Below are positions 8,246 to 17,504 of a DNA stretch of 40,316 bases, one piece after another (the first letter of the stretch is position 1; every line of letters begins with the position of its first letter). The position numbers and the translations under genes are program-made. This DNA is from Flavobacteriales bacterium (GTDB lineage: Bacteria; Bacteroidota; Bacteroidia; Flavobacteriales; BACL11): positions 1 to 40,316 of the forward strand of contig JABHQB010000036.1 in the NCBI GenBank assembly GCA_018695965.1, in the 5' to 3' direction. The notes beneath the pieces are model-generated. The model ran no database searches and was not told the origin of the DNA. It saw only the letters and a program-made list of their open reading frames with translations.

Positions 8246-10908
8246 AAGATGATGAAAATAACATAGAAAAGCATGAAAATGTAATTCATGTTTCTGGTAT
8301 GTACAAAAACTGGTTCTTGGACTACGCATCTTATGTTATATTAGAGCGTTCGGTTCCATATATTCAGGATGGATTAAAACCAGTGCAAAGAAGAATATTA
8401 CATTCTTTAAAGCAATTAGATGATGGTAGGTATCATAAAGTAGCAAATGTTATTGGTCATACTATGAAATATCATCCCCATGGAGACGCTTCTATTGGTG
8501 ACGCAATGGTTCAGATTGGGAACAAAAACTTGCTTCTGGATATGCAAGGGAACTGGGGGAACACTGCAACTGGAGATAGAGCAGCTGCTCCAAGATATAT
8601 TGAAGTTCGTCTTACTAAATTTGCTCTGGATGTAGTTTTTAATAATAAAATTACAAATTGGATTTCTTCTTATGATGGTAGAGGAAAAGAACCTGTAACT
8701 CTACCTGTTAAATTTCCACTTTTATTAGCTCATGGAGTTGAGGGTATTGCTGTAGGACTCTCAACTAAGATTATGCCTCATAATTTTAAGGAGTTAATAG
8801 ATGCGTCTGTAAAAGTATTGAAAGGTAAGAGTCCAAGAATCTTACCTGATTTCGAATCAGGTGGAATGGCCGATTTTTCTGATTATAATGATGGAAAAAG
8901 AGGAGGTAAGGTTAGGGTAAGAGCAAAAATATCTCAGATAGATAAAAACACTTTACATATTACAGAAATTCCTTTTTCAACTACTACTACCTCTCTAATT
9001 AATTCCATATTAAAAGCAAATGATAAAGGAAAAATAAAAATTAAGAAGGTAGAAGATAATACTTCTGAGAATGTAGAAATTGCAATTGAATTGCCAACGG
9101 GAATCTCTCCAGATAAAACTATTGATGCTTTGTATAGTTTTACTGATTGCGAACTTTCTATCTCTCCTTTATCTTGTGTAATTGATAACGATACTCCGCA
9201 ATTTATTGGAGTTTCTGAAATGTTAAAGATTTCCACAAACCATACTCTTGAATTATTAAAACAAGAGTTAGAAATTAATTTACATGAATTACAAGAGAAG
9301 TGGCATTTTTCATCTTTAGAAAGAGTTTTTATTGAAAATAGAATTTATCATCAAATTGAGGAATTAGAACAGTGGGATTTGGTTATTTCTACTATCCATA
9401 AAGGATTAAAACCTCACATAAAACATCTTCTAAGAGAAATTACTGATGAAGATGTACTAAAACTTACAGAGATAAAAATTAAGAGAATCACCAAGTTTGA
9501 TTTAAATAAAGCTGAAGAAGAATTACTTAATTTAGAGGGTAAAATAAAAGAAGTGAAATATAATTTAGCAAATCTTATTGATTATGCGATAAATTATTTT
9601 AAAGAGCTAAAAACAAAATATGGTAAAGGAAAAGAAAGAAAAACTGAAATCAAAACTTTTGAAAATATAGTTGCTACAAAAGTTGTTGTGGCTAACAAGA
9701 AATTATATGTAAATAAGGAAGAAGGATTTGTCGGTACTTCTATGAGAAAAGACGAATATGTTTGTGACTGTTCTGATATTGATGATATTATTGCTTTTAA
9801 GAAGGATGGAACATTTATGGTTTCTAAGGTAGATTCTAAAGTGTTTATGGGAAAAAATATTATTCACTGTGCAGTTTTTAAAAAGAAGGATAATCGTACG
9901 GTTTATAATATGATTTATAAAGATGGAGGTAAAGGTGTTAATTATATAAAAAGATTCTCAGTTACTGGAGTTACCAGAAATAAAGATTATAGTTTATGTA
10001 AAACTGAAAAAGAAAGTAAGGTGCTGTATTTTACTTCTAACCCGAATGGAGAGGCAGAAGTTGTAACAGTACATTTAAGAGCGTTACAGAAATTAAAAAA
10101 ATTAAGATTTGATGCAGACTTTTCTGAGATTGTTATTAAAGGAAGATCTTCTGGTGGGAATATATTATCTAAAAACTCTATAAAGAAAGTTGAATTAAAA
10201 TCAGAAGGAGTTTCTACGTTATCTGCTCGTAAGATTTGGTTCGATTCCACCGTAAAACGATTAAATGTAGACGATAGAGGTGAACTACTTGGAGAGTTTC
10301 AGGCGGATGATAAACTACTTACTATAAATCAGAAAGGAGAGATACAAGTAATAGGAGCAGAATTATCTACCCATTTTGATGAAGATATGATTGTTTTGGA
10401 GAAATTAAACCTTAAAAAACCAATATCTATAATTTATTTTGATGGAAATAAGCAATCTCATTTTGTAAAACGATTTGTTACAGAAGATATTCCTGAAGGA
10501 AAATATTCATTTATTGGAGAACATAAGGGGTCTATATTAGAAGTTGTTTCTACAGATTGGAGACCAATAGCAGAAGTTGTTTTTGTAAAACAAAAAGGAA
10601 AAGATAGAAAGAAAGAAAAGATAAATCTGGAAGAATTTATTTCTATCAAAGGATGGAAGTCACTTGGAAATAAATTGTCTAATAAAAAAGTAAAAGAAAT
10701 AAAATGGTTGGATTCTCTTCCGTATGAAGAGGTTTCTGAATCTAATGATACAATACCTATAAAAGATGAACATAATGAACCATTAATTATTAAAGATGTA
10801 GAAGTGGGGGAAATTACTCAAACTGAGGAGAAAGAAAGAACAGACAATTCATCTGAGAACCCAAATGTATCTGATGAAGGAGCTCAACAAATTACTCTTG
10901 ATTTTTAA
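8230..10908 (+). CDS. parC: DNA topoisomerase IV subunit A
   Basis: The 892-residue DNA-cleaving subunit. The winged-helix core starts at VSGMYKNWFLDYASYVILERS, the quinolone-determining region contains YHPHGDASIGDAMV, and the catalytic tyrosine is Tyr123 in AAPRYIEVR. A coiled-coil stretch (about 410-465) separates the core from a C-terminal beta-pinwheel-like domain. The last ~70 residues are acidic and low-complexity, a common tail in Bacteroidota ParC. The start overlaps the small membrane-protein gene by 16 bases. A homologue of the GyrA-specific GyrA box was not seen, which fits topoisomerase IV rather than gyrase. Confidence 0.92.
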   Translation: MSDELEDDENNIEKHENVIHVSGMYKNWFLDYASYVILERSVPYIQDGLKPVQRRILHSLKQLDDGRYHKVANVIGHTMKYHPHGDASIGDAMVQIGNKNLLLDMQGNWGNTATGDRAAAPRYIEVRLTKFALDVVFNNKITNWISSYDGRGKEPVTLPVKFPLLLAHGVEGIAVGLSTKIMPHNFKELIDASVKVLKGKSPRILPDFESGGMADFSDYNDGKRGGKVRVRAKISQIDKNTLHITEIPFSTTTTSLINSILKANDKGKIKIKKVEDNTSENVEIAIELPTGISPDKTIDALYSFTDCELSISPLSCVIDNDTPQFIGVSEMLKISTNHTLELLKQELEINLHELQEKWHFSSLERVFIENRIYHQIEELEQWDLVISTIHKGLKPHIKHLLREITDEDVLKLTEIKIKRITKFDLNKAEEELLNLEGKIKEVKYNLANLIDYAINYFKELKTKYGKGKERKTEIKTFENIVATKVVVANKKLYVNKEEGFVGTSMRKDEYVCDCSDIDDIIAFKKDGTFMVSKVDSKVFMGKNIIHCAVFKKKDNRTVYNMIYKDGGKGVNYIKRFSVTGVTRNKDYSLCKTEKESKVLYFTSNPNGEAEVVTVHLRALQKLKKLRFDADFSEIVIKGRSSGGNILSKNSIKKVELKSEGVSTLSARKIWFDSTVKRLNVDDRGELLGEFQADDKLLTINQKGEIQVIGAELSTHFDEDMIVLEKLNLKKPISIIYFDGNKQSHFVKRFVTEDIPEGKYSFIGEHKGSILEVVSTDWRPIAEVVFVKQKGKDRKKEKINLEEFISIKGWKSLGNKLSNKKVKEIKWLDSLPYEEVSESNDTIPIKDEHNEPLIIKDVEVGEITQTEEKERTDNSSENPNVSDEGAQQITLDF

Positions 10909-10944
10909 TGGAACAAAATTTCATTTATTCTGTATATATTTATG

Positions 10945-10952
10945 TACTTTTG
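10945..10952 (+). promoter_or_regulatory. -7 element before the choice-of-anchor B gene
   Basis: TACTTTTG, an exact TAnnTTTG match, 20 bases upstream of the ATG at 10973. Confidence 0.5.
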
Positions 10953-10972
10953 TAATCTCTTAAAATTAAGTT

Positions 10973-12934
10973 ATGATAAAAAGAATATTAGTTTTACTAA
11001 TCTGTTTCCCGTTTTTTTCAAACTCACAAAGTAGTTATAACCTTACTTTGGTTGGTTCTTATAATTGGGATGGAGAGATTTACGATAGTGAAGGTTCAGA
11101 TATTTGGGGTTGGAAAAACCCAACAACTGGAATAGAATATGCTTTAGTTGGACTGAATCTAGGATTCTCTGTAATCGATTTATCTTCTCCTCAGAACCCT
11201 ACGGAAGCGTTCTTTATTCCAGGAGTTAATTCTACTTGGAGAGACATTAAAACATGGGGGAATCATGCATATATTACTACAGAAGGTGGTGGAGGGTTAC
11301 TTATTGTTGATTTAACTGATCTAACTGGGCAAACTTATACTTATTATACCAATAGTTTCGATGCGGCTCATAACATCTATATCGACGAGAATGGCGTAGC
11401 TTATATATTTGGTGCGGATGTTGGTAATGGAGGAGCTATATTTTTAGATGTTGCAACAGATCCTATGAATCCTGCATATTTAGGAGAGTGGGATGATTAC
11501 TATATACATGATGGTATGGCTAGAGGAGATACTATGTGGGCTGGATGTATTTATGAAGGAGAATTTTATGCTGTGGATGTTTCTGATAAAACAAATCCAC
11601 AAACATTAGGGCATCACCCAACTCCAAATCAATTTACACATAACGCTTGGATTTCAGATGATGGTGATTTTCTCTTTACTACAGATGAACAATCAGATTC
11701 TTATATTGGATCCTATAATGTTGAAGACATGAACAACATTCAGGAGGTTGATAGAATACAGTCTAATCCTGGTTCGAATTCTATACCTCATAATACACAT
11801 GTTGATGGTAATTTCTTAGTAACTTCCTGGTATAGAGATGGAACAATAGTTCACGATGCAACATATCCTAATAATTTGATTCAGGTAGCGTATTACGACT
11901 CCTATTCTGGTAGTGGTGATGGTTTTGATGGATGTTGGGGGACATATCCATTTCTTCCATCTGGTCTCATAATCTCTACTGATATTAATTCTGCTTCTAA
12001 TGGTAATGGAAGATTACTTGTTTTTGAGAGAGGATTTAGTCAAGGATGTTATTTGCAAGGTGTTGTTACTGATGTTACTTCTGGTCAAAATATTAGTGGA
12101 GCTAATATAGTTATCTTAAATACATCAATTTCAAATAACTCTACTACCGATTTATCTGGTAATTATACTAGTGGAAATGCTGATGATGGCGTTTTTGATG
12201 TTGTTTTTTCAAAGATAGGATATATTTCTGATACGTTGCAAGCTAATTTAGTAAGCGGACAAATAACATTATTAGACGCTAGTTTACTTATTGATAATAG
12301 CATTTCTATTTTAGGGTGTATGAATCCTTCTGCAAATAATTTCAATCCTTCTGCAAATACTTCATTAGAATTTGGAGGTGAGGCTAACAACACTTTCTCA
12401 AGTGGTGGTTATTTTATGGGCGATCAACATTTGATTTTTGATGCTACCACTGATTTAATAATTAAGTCAGCTGTTTTTTATGCTGACTTTGCAAATAGCA
12501 TAACATTTGAGTTAAGAAACAGTAATGGATCTGTTATTGATGATACTACTCATTTTCTTACTGCAGGTCAACAACAATTAGAGTTGAACTTTGATGTTCC
12601 AATTGGTAATGATATGGAATTAGGAATATCTTCTGATTATTCGGGTTTATACAGAAATGATGCTGGAGCTACTTATCCTTATAATATTGGAACAATTATG
12701 AATATAACAGGATCTAGCGCATCAGGATCTACAGGTTATTATTATTTCTATTATAATATTGAGGTAGAGGTTCCATGTGTTAATACTACTACGAATGTAA
12801 CTGGGACTCCATTGAATAAGAATCTTGTAAAAATAGTAGATATATTAGGTAGAGAAGTCAACTCTTCTCAGGATATTATTTTATTCTATATTTATGATGA
12901 TGGAAGTGTACAGAAGCGAGTAATAGTTGAGTAA
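10973..12934 (+). CDS. Secreted choice-of-anchor B protein with short T9SS-like tail
   Basis: A 653-residue multidomain secreted protein. After a signal peptide (cut near residue 19) comes a choice-of-anchor B/LVIVD beta-propeller-like region (about 22-355; repeats such as GLLIVDLTDL and FYAVDVSDKTNPQ). It is followed by a carboxypeptidase-regulatory-like Ig domain (360-440), a short GCMNPSANNFNPSAN element (448-462), a beta-sandwich-like module (468-601) shared with the subtilase at 19149, and a 39-residue C-terminal tail (615-653). The tail resembles the second half of a T9SS sorting domain. Export to the cell surface is inferred from this; the ligand is unknown. The stop overlaps the next ATG (TAATG), so the next gene is coupled to it. 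Confidence 0.85.
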   Translation: MIKRILVLLICFPFFSNSQSSYNLTLVGSYNWDGEIYDSEGSDIWGWKNPTTGIEYALVGLNLGFSVIDLSSPQNPTEAFFIPGVNSTWRDIKTWGNHAYITTEGGGGLLIVDLTDLTGQTYTYYTNSFDAAHNIYIDENGVAYIFGADVGNGGAIFLDVATDPMNPAYLGEWDDYYIHDGMARGDTMWAGCIYEGEFYAVDVSDKTNPQTLGHHPTPNQFTHNAWISDDGDFLFTTDEQSDSYIGSYNVEDMNNIQEVDRIQSNPGSNSIPHNTHVDGNFLVTSWYRDGTIVHDATYPNNLIQVAYYDSYSGSGDGFDGCWGTYPFLPSGLIISTDINSASNGNGRLLVFERGFSQGCYLQGVVTDVTSGQNISGANIVILNTSISNNSTTDLSGNYTSGNADDGVFDVVFSKIGYISDTLQANLVSGQITLLDASLLIDNSISILGCMNPSANNFNPSANTSLEFGGEANNTFSSGGYFMGDQHLIFDATTDLIIKSAVFYADFANSITFELRNSNGSVIDDTTHFLTAGQQQLELNFDVPIGNDMELGISSDYSGLYRNDAGATYPYNIGTIMNITGSSASGSTGYYYFYYNIEVEVPCVNTTTNVTGTPLNKNLVKIVDILGREVNSSQDIILFYIYDDGSVQKRVIVE

Positions 12935-14070
12935 TGAAAAAAATATTCTGTATTGTTGCGCTTACTCCAATATTTGTTTTTTCACAACAAACTAAAGAAG
13001 TCCTATTTTTAGGAAATTCCTATACTTATGTAAACGATTTACCAGATATGGTAAAACAAATTGCTATTTCTTTTGGAGATACCTTAAATTATGATCAAAA
13101 TACTCCAGGAGGAGCTACTTTACAGATGCATTCTACTAATACACAAACATTAAGTAAAATATCCCAACAACAATGGGATAATGTTATTATTCAATGTCAG
13201 AGTCAGGAGCCATCTTTTTCTCCTTCACAAGTAAGTAATGATGTGTTTCCTTATGCACAAATATTAATCGATTCCATTGAGTCAAATAATATTTGTACAG
13301 AGCCAATATTTTTCATGACTTGGGGTAGAAAGTATGGAGATCAGCAAAACTGTCAGTTTTATCCTCCTATTTGTACCTATGTAGGTATGCAACAAAGGTT
13401 AAGAGAATCGTATTTAGACATGACATTTAATCATAATGCTACTTGTTCACCTGTAGGTATGTCTTGGAAAGAATCTATTGCTCAGGATAGTACTTTAAAT
13501 TTATATTCTTCAGATGATAGTCACCCTAGCATATATGGTAGTTATTTGGCTGCATGTACTTTTTATGCTACAATATTTAAAAATAGTCCAATCGGATCTA
13601 CTTATATGCCAATCGGAATAGGCCATGCTACAGCAGTTTCTTTACAAACTATCGCTTCTAATACTGTTTTAGATAGCTTATCTAATTGGAACATATTTAA
13701 TGCTGATTTTACTTTTAATGTTAATAATGATACGGCTACTTTTAATAATCTGAGTTCTAATTTTGAAAGTGTTTTGTGGGATTTTGGAGACGGAATAACT
13801 TCCATTGATGAAAACCCCCTTCATATTTATGCTAATTCTGGTAATTATACAGTGTTATTAACTGCTTCCACAAATTCAAATTGTAATCAAGATACTATTA
13901 CACACACTCTAACTATTAATATTCCTACAAATATTAATAGTGTAGAAGAAAATAAAAATCTCCTGAGAATAACGGATGTCTTAGGAAGAAAAACCTCCTT
14001 TAAAAAGAATAAAATCCTTTTTTATCTATTTGATAATGGGGAAGTGGAACAGAAAATTGTTGCTGAATAA
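12934..14070 (+). CDS. Secreted SGNH-like hydrolase with PKD domain and short tail
   Basis: A 378-residue protein with signal peptide (about 1-18). Block I of an SGNH/GDSL-type esterase is visible as LFLGNSYT with candidate nucleophile Ser29, and the C-terminal block as DDSHPSIYGSYLA with candidate Asp195 and His197. The middle blocks are less clear (WDNVIIQCQSQEP could supply oxyanion contacts), so activity on acyl or acetyl esters is inferred. A PKD domain follows (about 256-335, WDFGDGITS), then the 39-residue T9SS-like tail (340-378). It starts on the stop of the choice-of-anchor B gene, suggesting joint expression and possibly one surface function. Confidence 0.85.
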   Translation: MKKIFCIVALTPIFVFSQQTKEVLFLGNSYTYVNDLPDMVKQIAISFGDTLNYDQNTPGGATLQMHSTNTQTLSKISQQQWDNVIIQCQSQEPSFSPSQVSNDVFPYAQILIDSIESNNICTEPIFFMTWGRKYGDQQNCQFYPPICTYVGMQQRLRESYLDMTFNHNATCSPVGMSWKESIAQDSTLNLYSSDDSHPSIYGSYLAACTFYATIFKNSPIGSTYMPIGIGHATAVSLQTIASNTVLDSLSNWNIFNADFTFNVNNDTATFNNLSSNFESVLWDFGDGITSIDENPLHIYANSGNYTVLLTASTNSNCNQDTITHTLTINIPTNINSVEENKNLLRITDVLGRKTSFKKNKILFYLFDNGEVEQKIVAE

Positions 14071-14090
14071 GATTTACCTTAATCTTATTC
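14065..14090 (+). terminator. Hairpin at the end of the SGNH gene
   Basis: A 9-base inverted repeat (14065-14073 with 14082-14090, loop of 8) spans the stop codon. The T-tract after it is poor (CTACTTTT), so it may be a weak terminator or just an AT-rich coincidence. Confidence 0.3.
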
Positions 14091-14091
14091 C

Positions 14092-14099
14092 TACTTTTG
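14092..14099 (+). promoter_or_regulatory. -7 element of the helicase gene
   Basis: TACTTTTG, an exact TAnnTTTG match, 18 bases upstream of the ATG at 14118. Confidence 0.45.
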
Positions 14100-14117
14100 C
14101 ATTAATTATAATTTTCT

Positions 14118-15461
14118 ATGAGTCATTTTTCTGATATTAACTTAAATAAGCAATTACAAAATGCGGTTTCTGATTTGGAGCTTACAAAACAAACTCCAAT
14201 TCAGGAAAAGACTTTTTCTGAAATACTTAGTGGAACGGATATAGTTGGAATAGCACAAACAGGTACTGGTAAAACAATTGCGTATTGTTTGCCTCTTTTG
14301 CAAGAATTAAGTTATTCAGATCAAAAGAATCCTAGAATTTTAATCTTAGTTCCTACCAGAGAATTAGTAGTTCAGGTAGTAGAAACTATGGAAAGTTTAA
14401 CTGAATATATTAGTTGTAGAATAGTAGGTGTATATGGAGGTACAAACATAAATACTCAGAAAATAAAATTGCAAGATGGAGCAGATGTTGTGGTTGCAAC
14501 CCCAGGAAGATTATACGATTTAGCACTCTGCAGAGCTTTACAACTTAAGGGAATAAAGAAATTAGTGATTGATGAGGTAGATGTAATGTTAGATTTAGGT
14601 TTTCGTTTTCAACTTATAAATATATTTGAACTTCTTCCAGAAAGAAGACAAAATATAATGTTTTCAGCTACTATGACGGAAGAAGTTGATGAACTAATTT
14701 CTTCTTTTTTTAGTAGATCAAAAAGAGTTCAAATAGCACTAAGTGGCACTCCTCTTGACAATATTTCTCAGATAAAATATTCAGTACCTAACTATTATAC
14801 AAAAGTAAATTTATTAGTCCATATTTTAAGGAATAAGGAAGAATTGAAAAAGGTTTTAGTTTTCGTGTCATCCAAAAAAATTGCTGACCGATTATTTGAA
14901 GATTTAGAAGAATTTTTTATTTCAGATATTGCGGTTATTCATTCTAATAAAAGTCAGAATTACAGGTTTAAATCTATTAAAAAGTATGATGAGGGAACTT
15001 GCAGAATACTAATAGCAACTGATATAATTGCTAGAGGTATGGATTTAGATAAAATTTCTCATGTTATAAATTTTGATACTCCAATTTATCCTGAGAACTA
15101 TATGCATCGAATCGGTAGAACGGGACGAGCAGAAGAAAAAGGAAAATCACTTTTGTTTTATACTGATAAAGAGGAGAAATACAAAGAATTTATTGAAGAT
15201 TTAATGAATTATAAGATTCCAGTTTCAGAAATACCAGAAGAAGTAGAAATAACTCAACAATTAACCGAAGAAGAGCGTAAATCAAATGGAAAGAATTTTT
15301 ACAGGAATGTGAAAAAAGTAGAGGTCGGACCTTCTTTTCATGAAAAGAAAGAAAAGAATAAGAAAATAAATGATAGAGATAAGTGGAAGAAAGAGAGAAG
15401 AGTAAAATACAAGAAACCAAAAAGCAGAGGAGATAAAGGAGTAAACAGAAGAAGAAAATAA
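14118..15461 (+). CDS. DEAD-box-family ATP-dependent RNA helicase with DEVD motif
   Basis: A 447-residue superfamily 2 RNA helicase. In order: Q motif QTPIQEKTF (25-33), motif I AQTGTGKT (46-53), motif Ia PTREL (79-83), GG, TPGR (128-131), motif II, motif III SAT (183-185), motif V ATDIIARGMD and motif VI HRIGRTGR. Motif II reads DEVD (152-155) instead of DEAD; the two catalytic acidic residues are kept and only the Ala is replaced. The last ~60 residues are rich in Lys and Arg, an RNA-binding tail like that in RhlE-type proteins. A role in ribosome assembly or mRNA turnover is inferred from the family. Confidence 0.93.
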   Translation: MSHFSDINLNKQLQNAVSDLELTKQTPIQEKTFSEILSGTDIVGIAQTGTGKTIAYCLPLLQELSYSDQKNPRILILVPTRELVVQVVETMESLTEYISCRIVGVYGGTNINTQKIKLQDGADVVVATPGRLYDLALCRALQLKGIKKLVIDEVDVMLDLGFRFQLINIFELLPERRQNIMFSATMTEEVDELISSFFSRSKRVQIALSGTPLDNISQIKYSVPNYYTKVNLLVHILRNKEELKKVLVFVSSKKIADRLFEDLEEFFISDIAVIHSNKSQNYRFKSIKKYDEGTCRILIATDIIARGMDLDKISHVINFDTPIYPENYMHRIGRTGRAEEKGKSLLFYTDKEEKYKEFIEDLMNYKIPVSEIPEEVEITQQLTEEERKSNGKNFYRNVKKVEVGPSFHEKKEKNKKINDRDKWKKERRVKYKKPKSRGDKGVNRRRK

Positions 15462-15466
15462 TTTAC

Positions 15467-15474
15467 TACCTTTA
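15467..15474 (+). promoter_or_regulatory. Weak -7-like element before the BNR protein
   Basis: TACCTTTA differs by one base from TAnnTTTG and lies 14 bases before the ATG at 15489. The preceding stop is only 27 bases upstream of that ATG. Confidence 0.3.
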
Positions 15475-15488
15475 GCAAAAATGCAACT

Positions 15489-16814
15489 ATGAAACGAATC
15501 TTATTTATTTTTACTACACTACTTTCTACGCTTTCATTTTCGCAAATTATATTCAGCCCTGAAGTTGAAATTTCAAATCATTTTACTGGTTACGGAAGAC
15601 CAAGAATGGCTTTAATGGCAAACGACATGCCTATTATTATCTGGTTTAATGAGGTGTCTAATCAAACCATAAAGATTAGTAGACAAATTCCACAAGGTAT
15701 TTTTACTCCTCCTGTTGATATAGTTGGTTCTGATTTGGAACCTATTGGTTTTATAGGTCCGGAAATTGCGGCAAAAGGAGATACTGTTTATATTACTTTT
15801 ATTTGTGGGATAGCAAATAACTCTATCATGATTAAGAAATCTTTTGATGGAGGACTTACTTTTTCAGATACGATAAGGGTTTCTCCAAATGATAATAATT
15901 TTCAATATTACATGCCAAATATTGAGGTAAAAGATGATGGAAATCCTATTGTAAGTTACATGAAATGTACTCATAATGATACAGACTTTGAACAAATAGT
16001 AAATATTTCTATGGATTTTGGATCTACTTTTGATAATGAAGTAAATGCTTCAGAATTAGCTCCTGGAGAACCTTGTGACTGTTGTAAATCAACTATTGTT
16101 ACTAAGGGGAATAATGTTTATTTACTTTTCAGAAACAATGAAGTTAATGTAAGAAATACTTACATTTCAAAATCTACTGATGGTGGAATTTCATTTACTG
16201 CTACACAAGATTTAGACGATTTGAATTGGATTATTAATGCTTGCCCAACATCATCTCCAAATGGAGTGTTAAATGGTGATTCTATTTTAGTGGCAAGTAG
16301 AAGTGGAGCTACTGGAGTAAATCAAGTGTATTATTCAAATGTGAACTCAAATAATCTACAAAAGAATTATTATAGAACAATTGATGAGATAGGGTCGGGA
16401 TTGCAAGATCAGGTTGAGGTTGCTGGAGAGGGAAATATATTAGGAATTGTATGGCACGATAATAGAAATATGAATAATGCTTGTTATTTATCTTACACTA
16501 TAGATGGAACTAATAATATTGGAGGATCTATTGAAATGTCAAATTCTATGATAGGACACAAAAAATTTCCAGATATTGAATATTCTAATGGTAAGTTCTA
16601 TTTTGTTTACCAATATAACTCTGGGTATTCTATTGTCTATAAAGAGTTAGATTTATCTAATATCAACAATCTTAATCTTCCTACCACATCTTCTAATTCA
16701 ATAGTGATTAGTACTACTGATTTTCAAGGAAAGAGATGCAAACTACAAAAAAACATGCCATACCTCAATATTTATCAAGATGGTAGAGTTGAGAAGAGAG
16801 TAACAATAGAATAA
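15489..16814 (+). CDS. Secreted BNR/sialidase-like protein with short T9SS-like tail
   Basis: A 441-residue protein with signal peptide (MKRILFIFTTLLSTLSFSQ). Two Asp-box (BNR) motifs are clear, KSFDGGLTFSDT near 116 and KSTDGGISFTATQ near 228, and their spacing suggests a six-bladed sialidase-type propeller. I cannot place the sialidase arginine triad or nucleophilic tyrosine, so enzymatic activity is unproven and a structural or binding role is equally likely. Residues 403-441 form the most divergent of the five short tails, with Gly, Asp-Gly and terminal Glu at the same positions. The gene lies convergent to the LRR-protein gene 20 bases away. Confidence 0.8.
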   Translation: MKRILFIFTTLLSTLSFSQIIFSPEVEISNHFTGYGRPRMALMANDMPIIIWFNEVSNQTIKISRQIPQGIFTPPVDIVGSDLEPIGFIGPEIAAKGDTVYITFICGIANNSIMIKKSFDGGLTFSDTIRVSPNDNNFQYYMPNIEVKDDGNPIVSYMKCTHNDTDFEQIVNISMDFGSTFDNEVNASELAPGEPCDCCKSTIVTKGNNVYLLFRNNEVNVRNTYISKSTDGGISFTATQDLDDLNWIINACPTSSPNGVLNGDSILVASRSGATGVNQVYYSNVNSNNLQKNYYRTIDEIGSGLQDQVEVAGEGNILGIVWHDNRNMNNACYLSYTIDGTNNIGGSIEMSNSMIGHKKFPDIEYSNGKFYFVYQYNSGYSIVYKELDLSNINNLNLPTTSSNSIVISTTDFQGKRCKLQKNMPYLNIYQDGRVEKRVTIE

Positions 16815-16833
16815 AGATTATTATTTTCTGTAT

Positions 16834-17448
16834 TTACTGTATGAATATTCTCTTTTCTCTACTTCCATCTGAGTAGATGTAAATTAAAGGAATATTTGGT
16901 TTTGGGTTTATTGCTCTTCCATGAATATCAATAACTCTAATTAGTTTTTTGTTATTAGTAACTCCACTTATATTAGTGGGAAAACAATTGTTATTAAATG
17001 ATGTCCAACTGTCTACAGCAAAGTTATATTCACAATAAGCGACATCATCAACATCAATACAAGTTAAACTAGGGTTGTTGATTGACATAAAATACCACAA
17101 TCCACTATTGTTTCCGTTTCTTAAATCTATAGATGTAAGGTTGTTGTTGGAACAAGTTACTTCGAAAAGTTGTGTATTGTTTACTAGGTTTAATGTGGTT
17201 AAATTATTGTCGTAACAAAATAAAGATTGTAGAGCAATAAAACTTTCAACTCCTGTCAAGTCAGAGATGTTATTATTATTAATCATAAGTTCTGTTACTG
17301 TATCAATAGCAGAGGTTTCAACAAAACCGTCAATCAGAAAGTCATAACCAGAGTTTATTAGAGCCTGTTCAAAATTTACATCTGGTATAGACGTATATTG
17401 ACTGAAAGAAGACAAGGGAATTAGTAATAGTAACAGTAATTTTTTCAT
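16834..17448 (-). CDS. Secreted leucine-rich-repeat protein with short T9SS-like tail
   Basis: A 204-residue protein with a signal peptide (cut near 16) and the Bacteroidota opening YTSIPDVNFEQALINSGYD. It is followed by about three short LRR units near 50-110 (ELMINNNNISDLTG, SLFCYDNNLTTLNL, EVTCSNNNLTSIDL) and a capping segment with Cys pairs near 125-155. The last 39 residues (166-204) are the same tail as in four other proteins here, ending in Gln instead of Glu. The LRR part is unusually short compared with other Bacteroidota surface LRR proteins. The function is probably binding; no ligand can be named. Confidence 0.83.
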   Translation of the reverse strand: MKKLLLLLLIPLSSFSQYTSIPDVNFEQALINSGYDFLIDGFVETSAIDTVTELMINNNNISDLTGVESFIALQSLFCYDNNLTTLNLVNNTQLFEVTCSNNNLTSIDLRNGNNSGLWYFMSINNPSLTCIDVDDVAYCEYNFAVDSWTSFNNNCFPTNISGVTNNKKLIRVIDIHGRAINPKPNIPLIYIYSDGSREKRIFIQ

Positions 17449-17496
17449 AGTTGATTGGTTTTATCTTTTAAACGGAAATTATTGTTTCAATTTCTA

Positions 17497-17504
17497 CAAA
17501 ACTA
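17497..17504 (-). promoter_or_regulatory. Possible -7 element of the LRR gene
   Basis: On the minus strand this reads TAGTTTTG, an exact TAnnTTTG match, 48 bases upstream of the ATG at 17448. It overlaps the last codon of the flavoprotein gene; a minus-strand TTG lies 26 bases further upstream, slightly too far. Confidence 0.35.
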
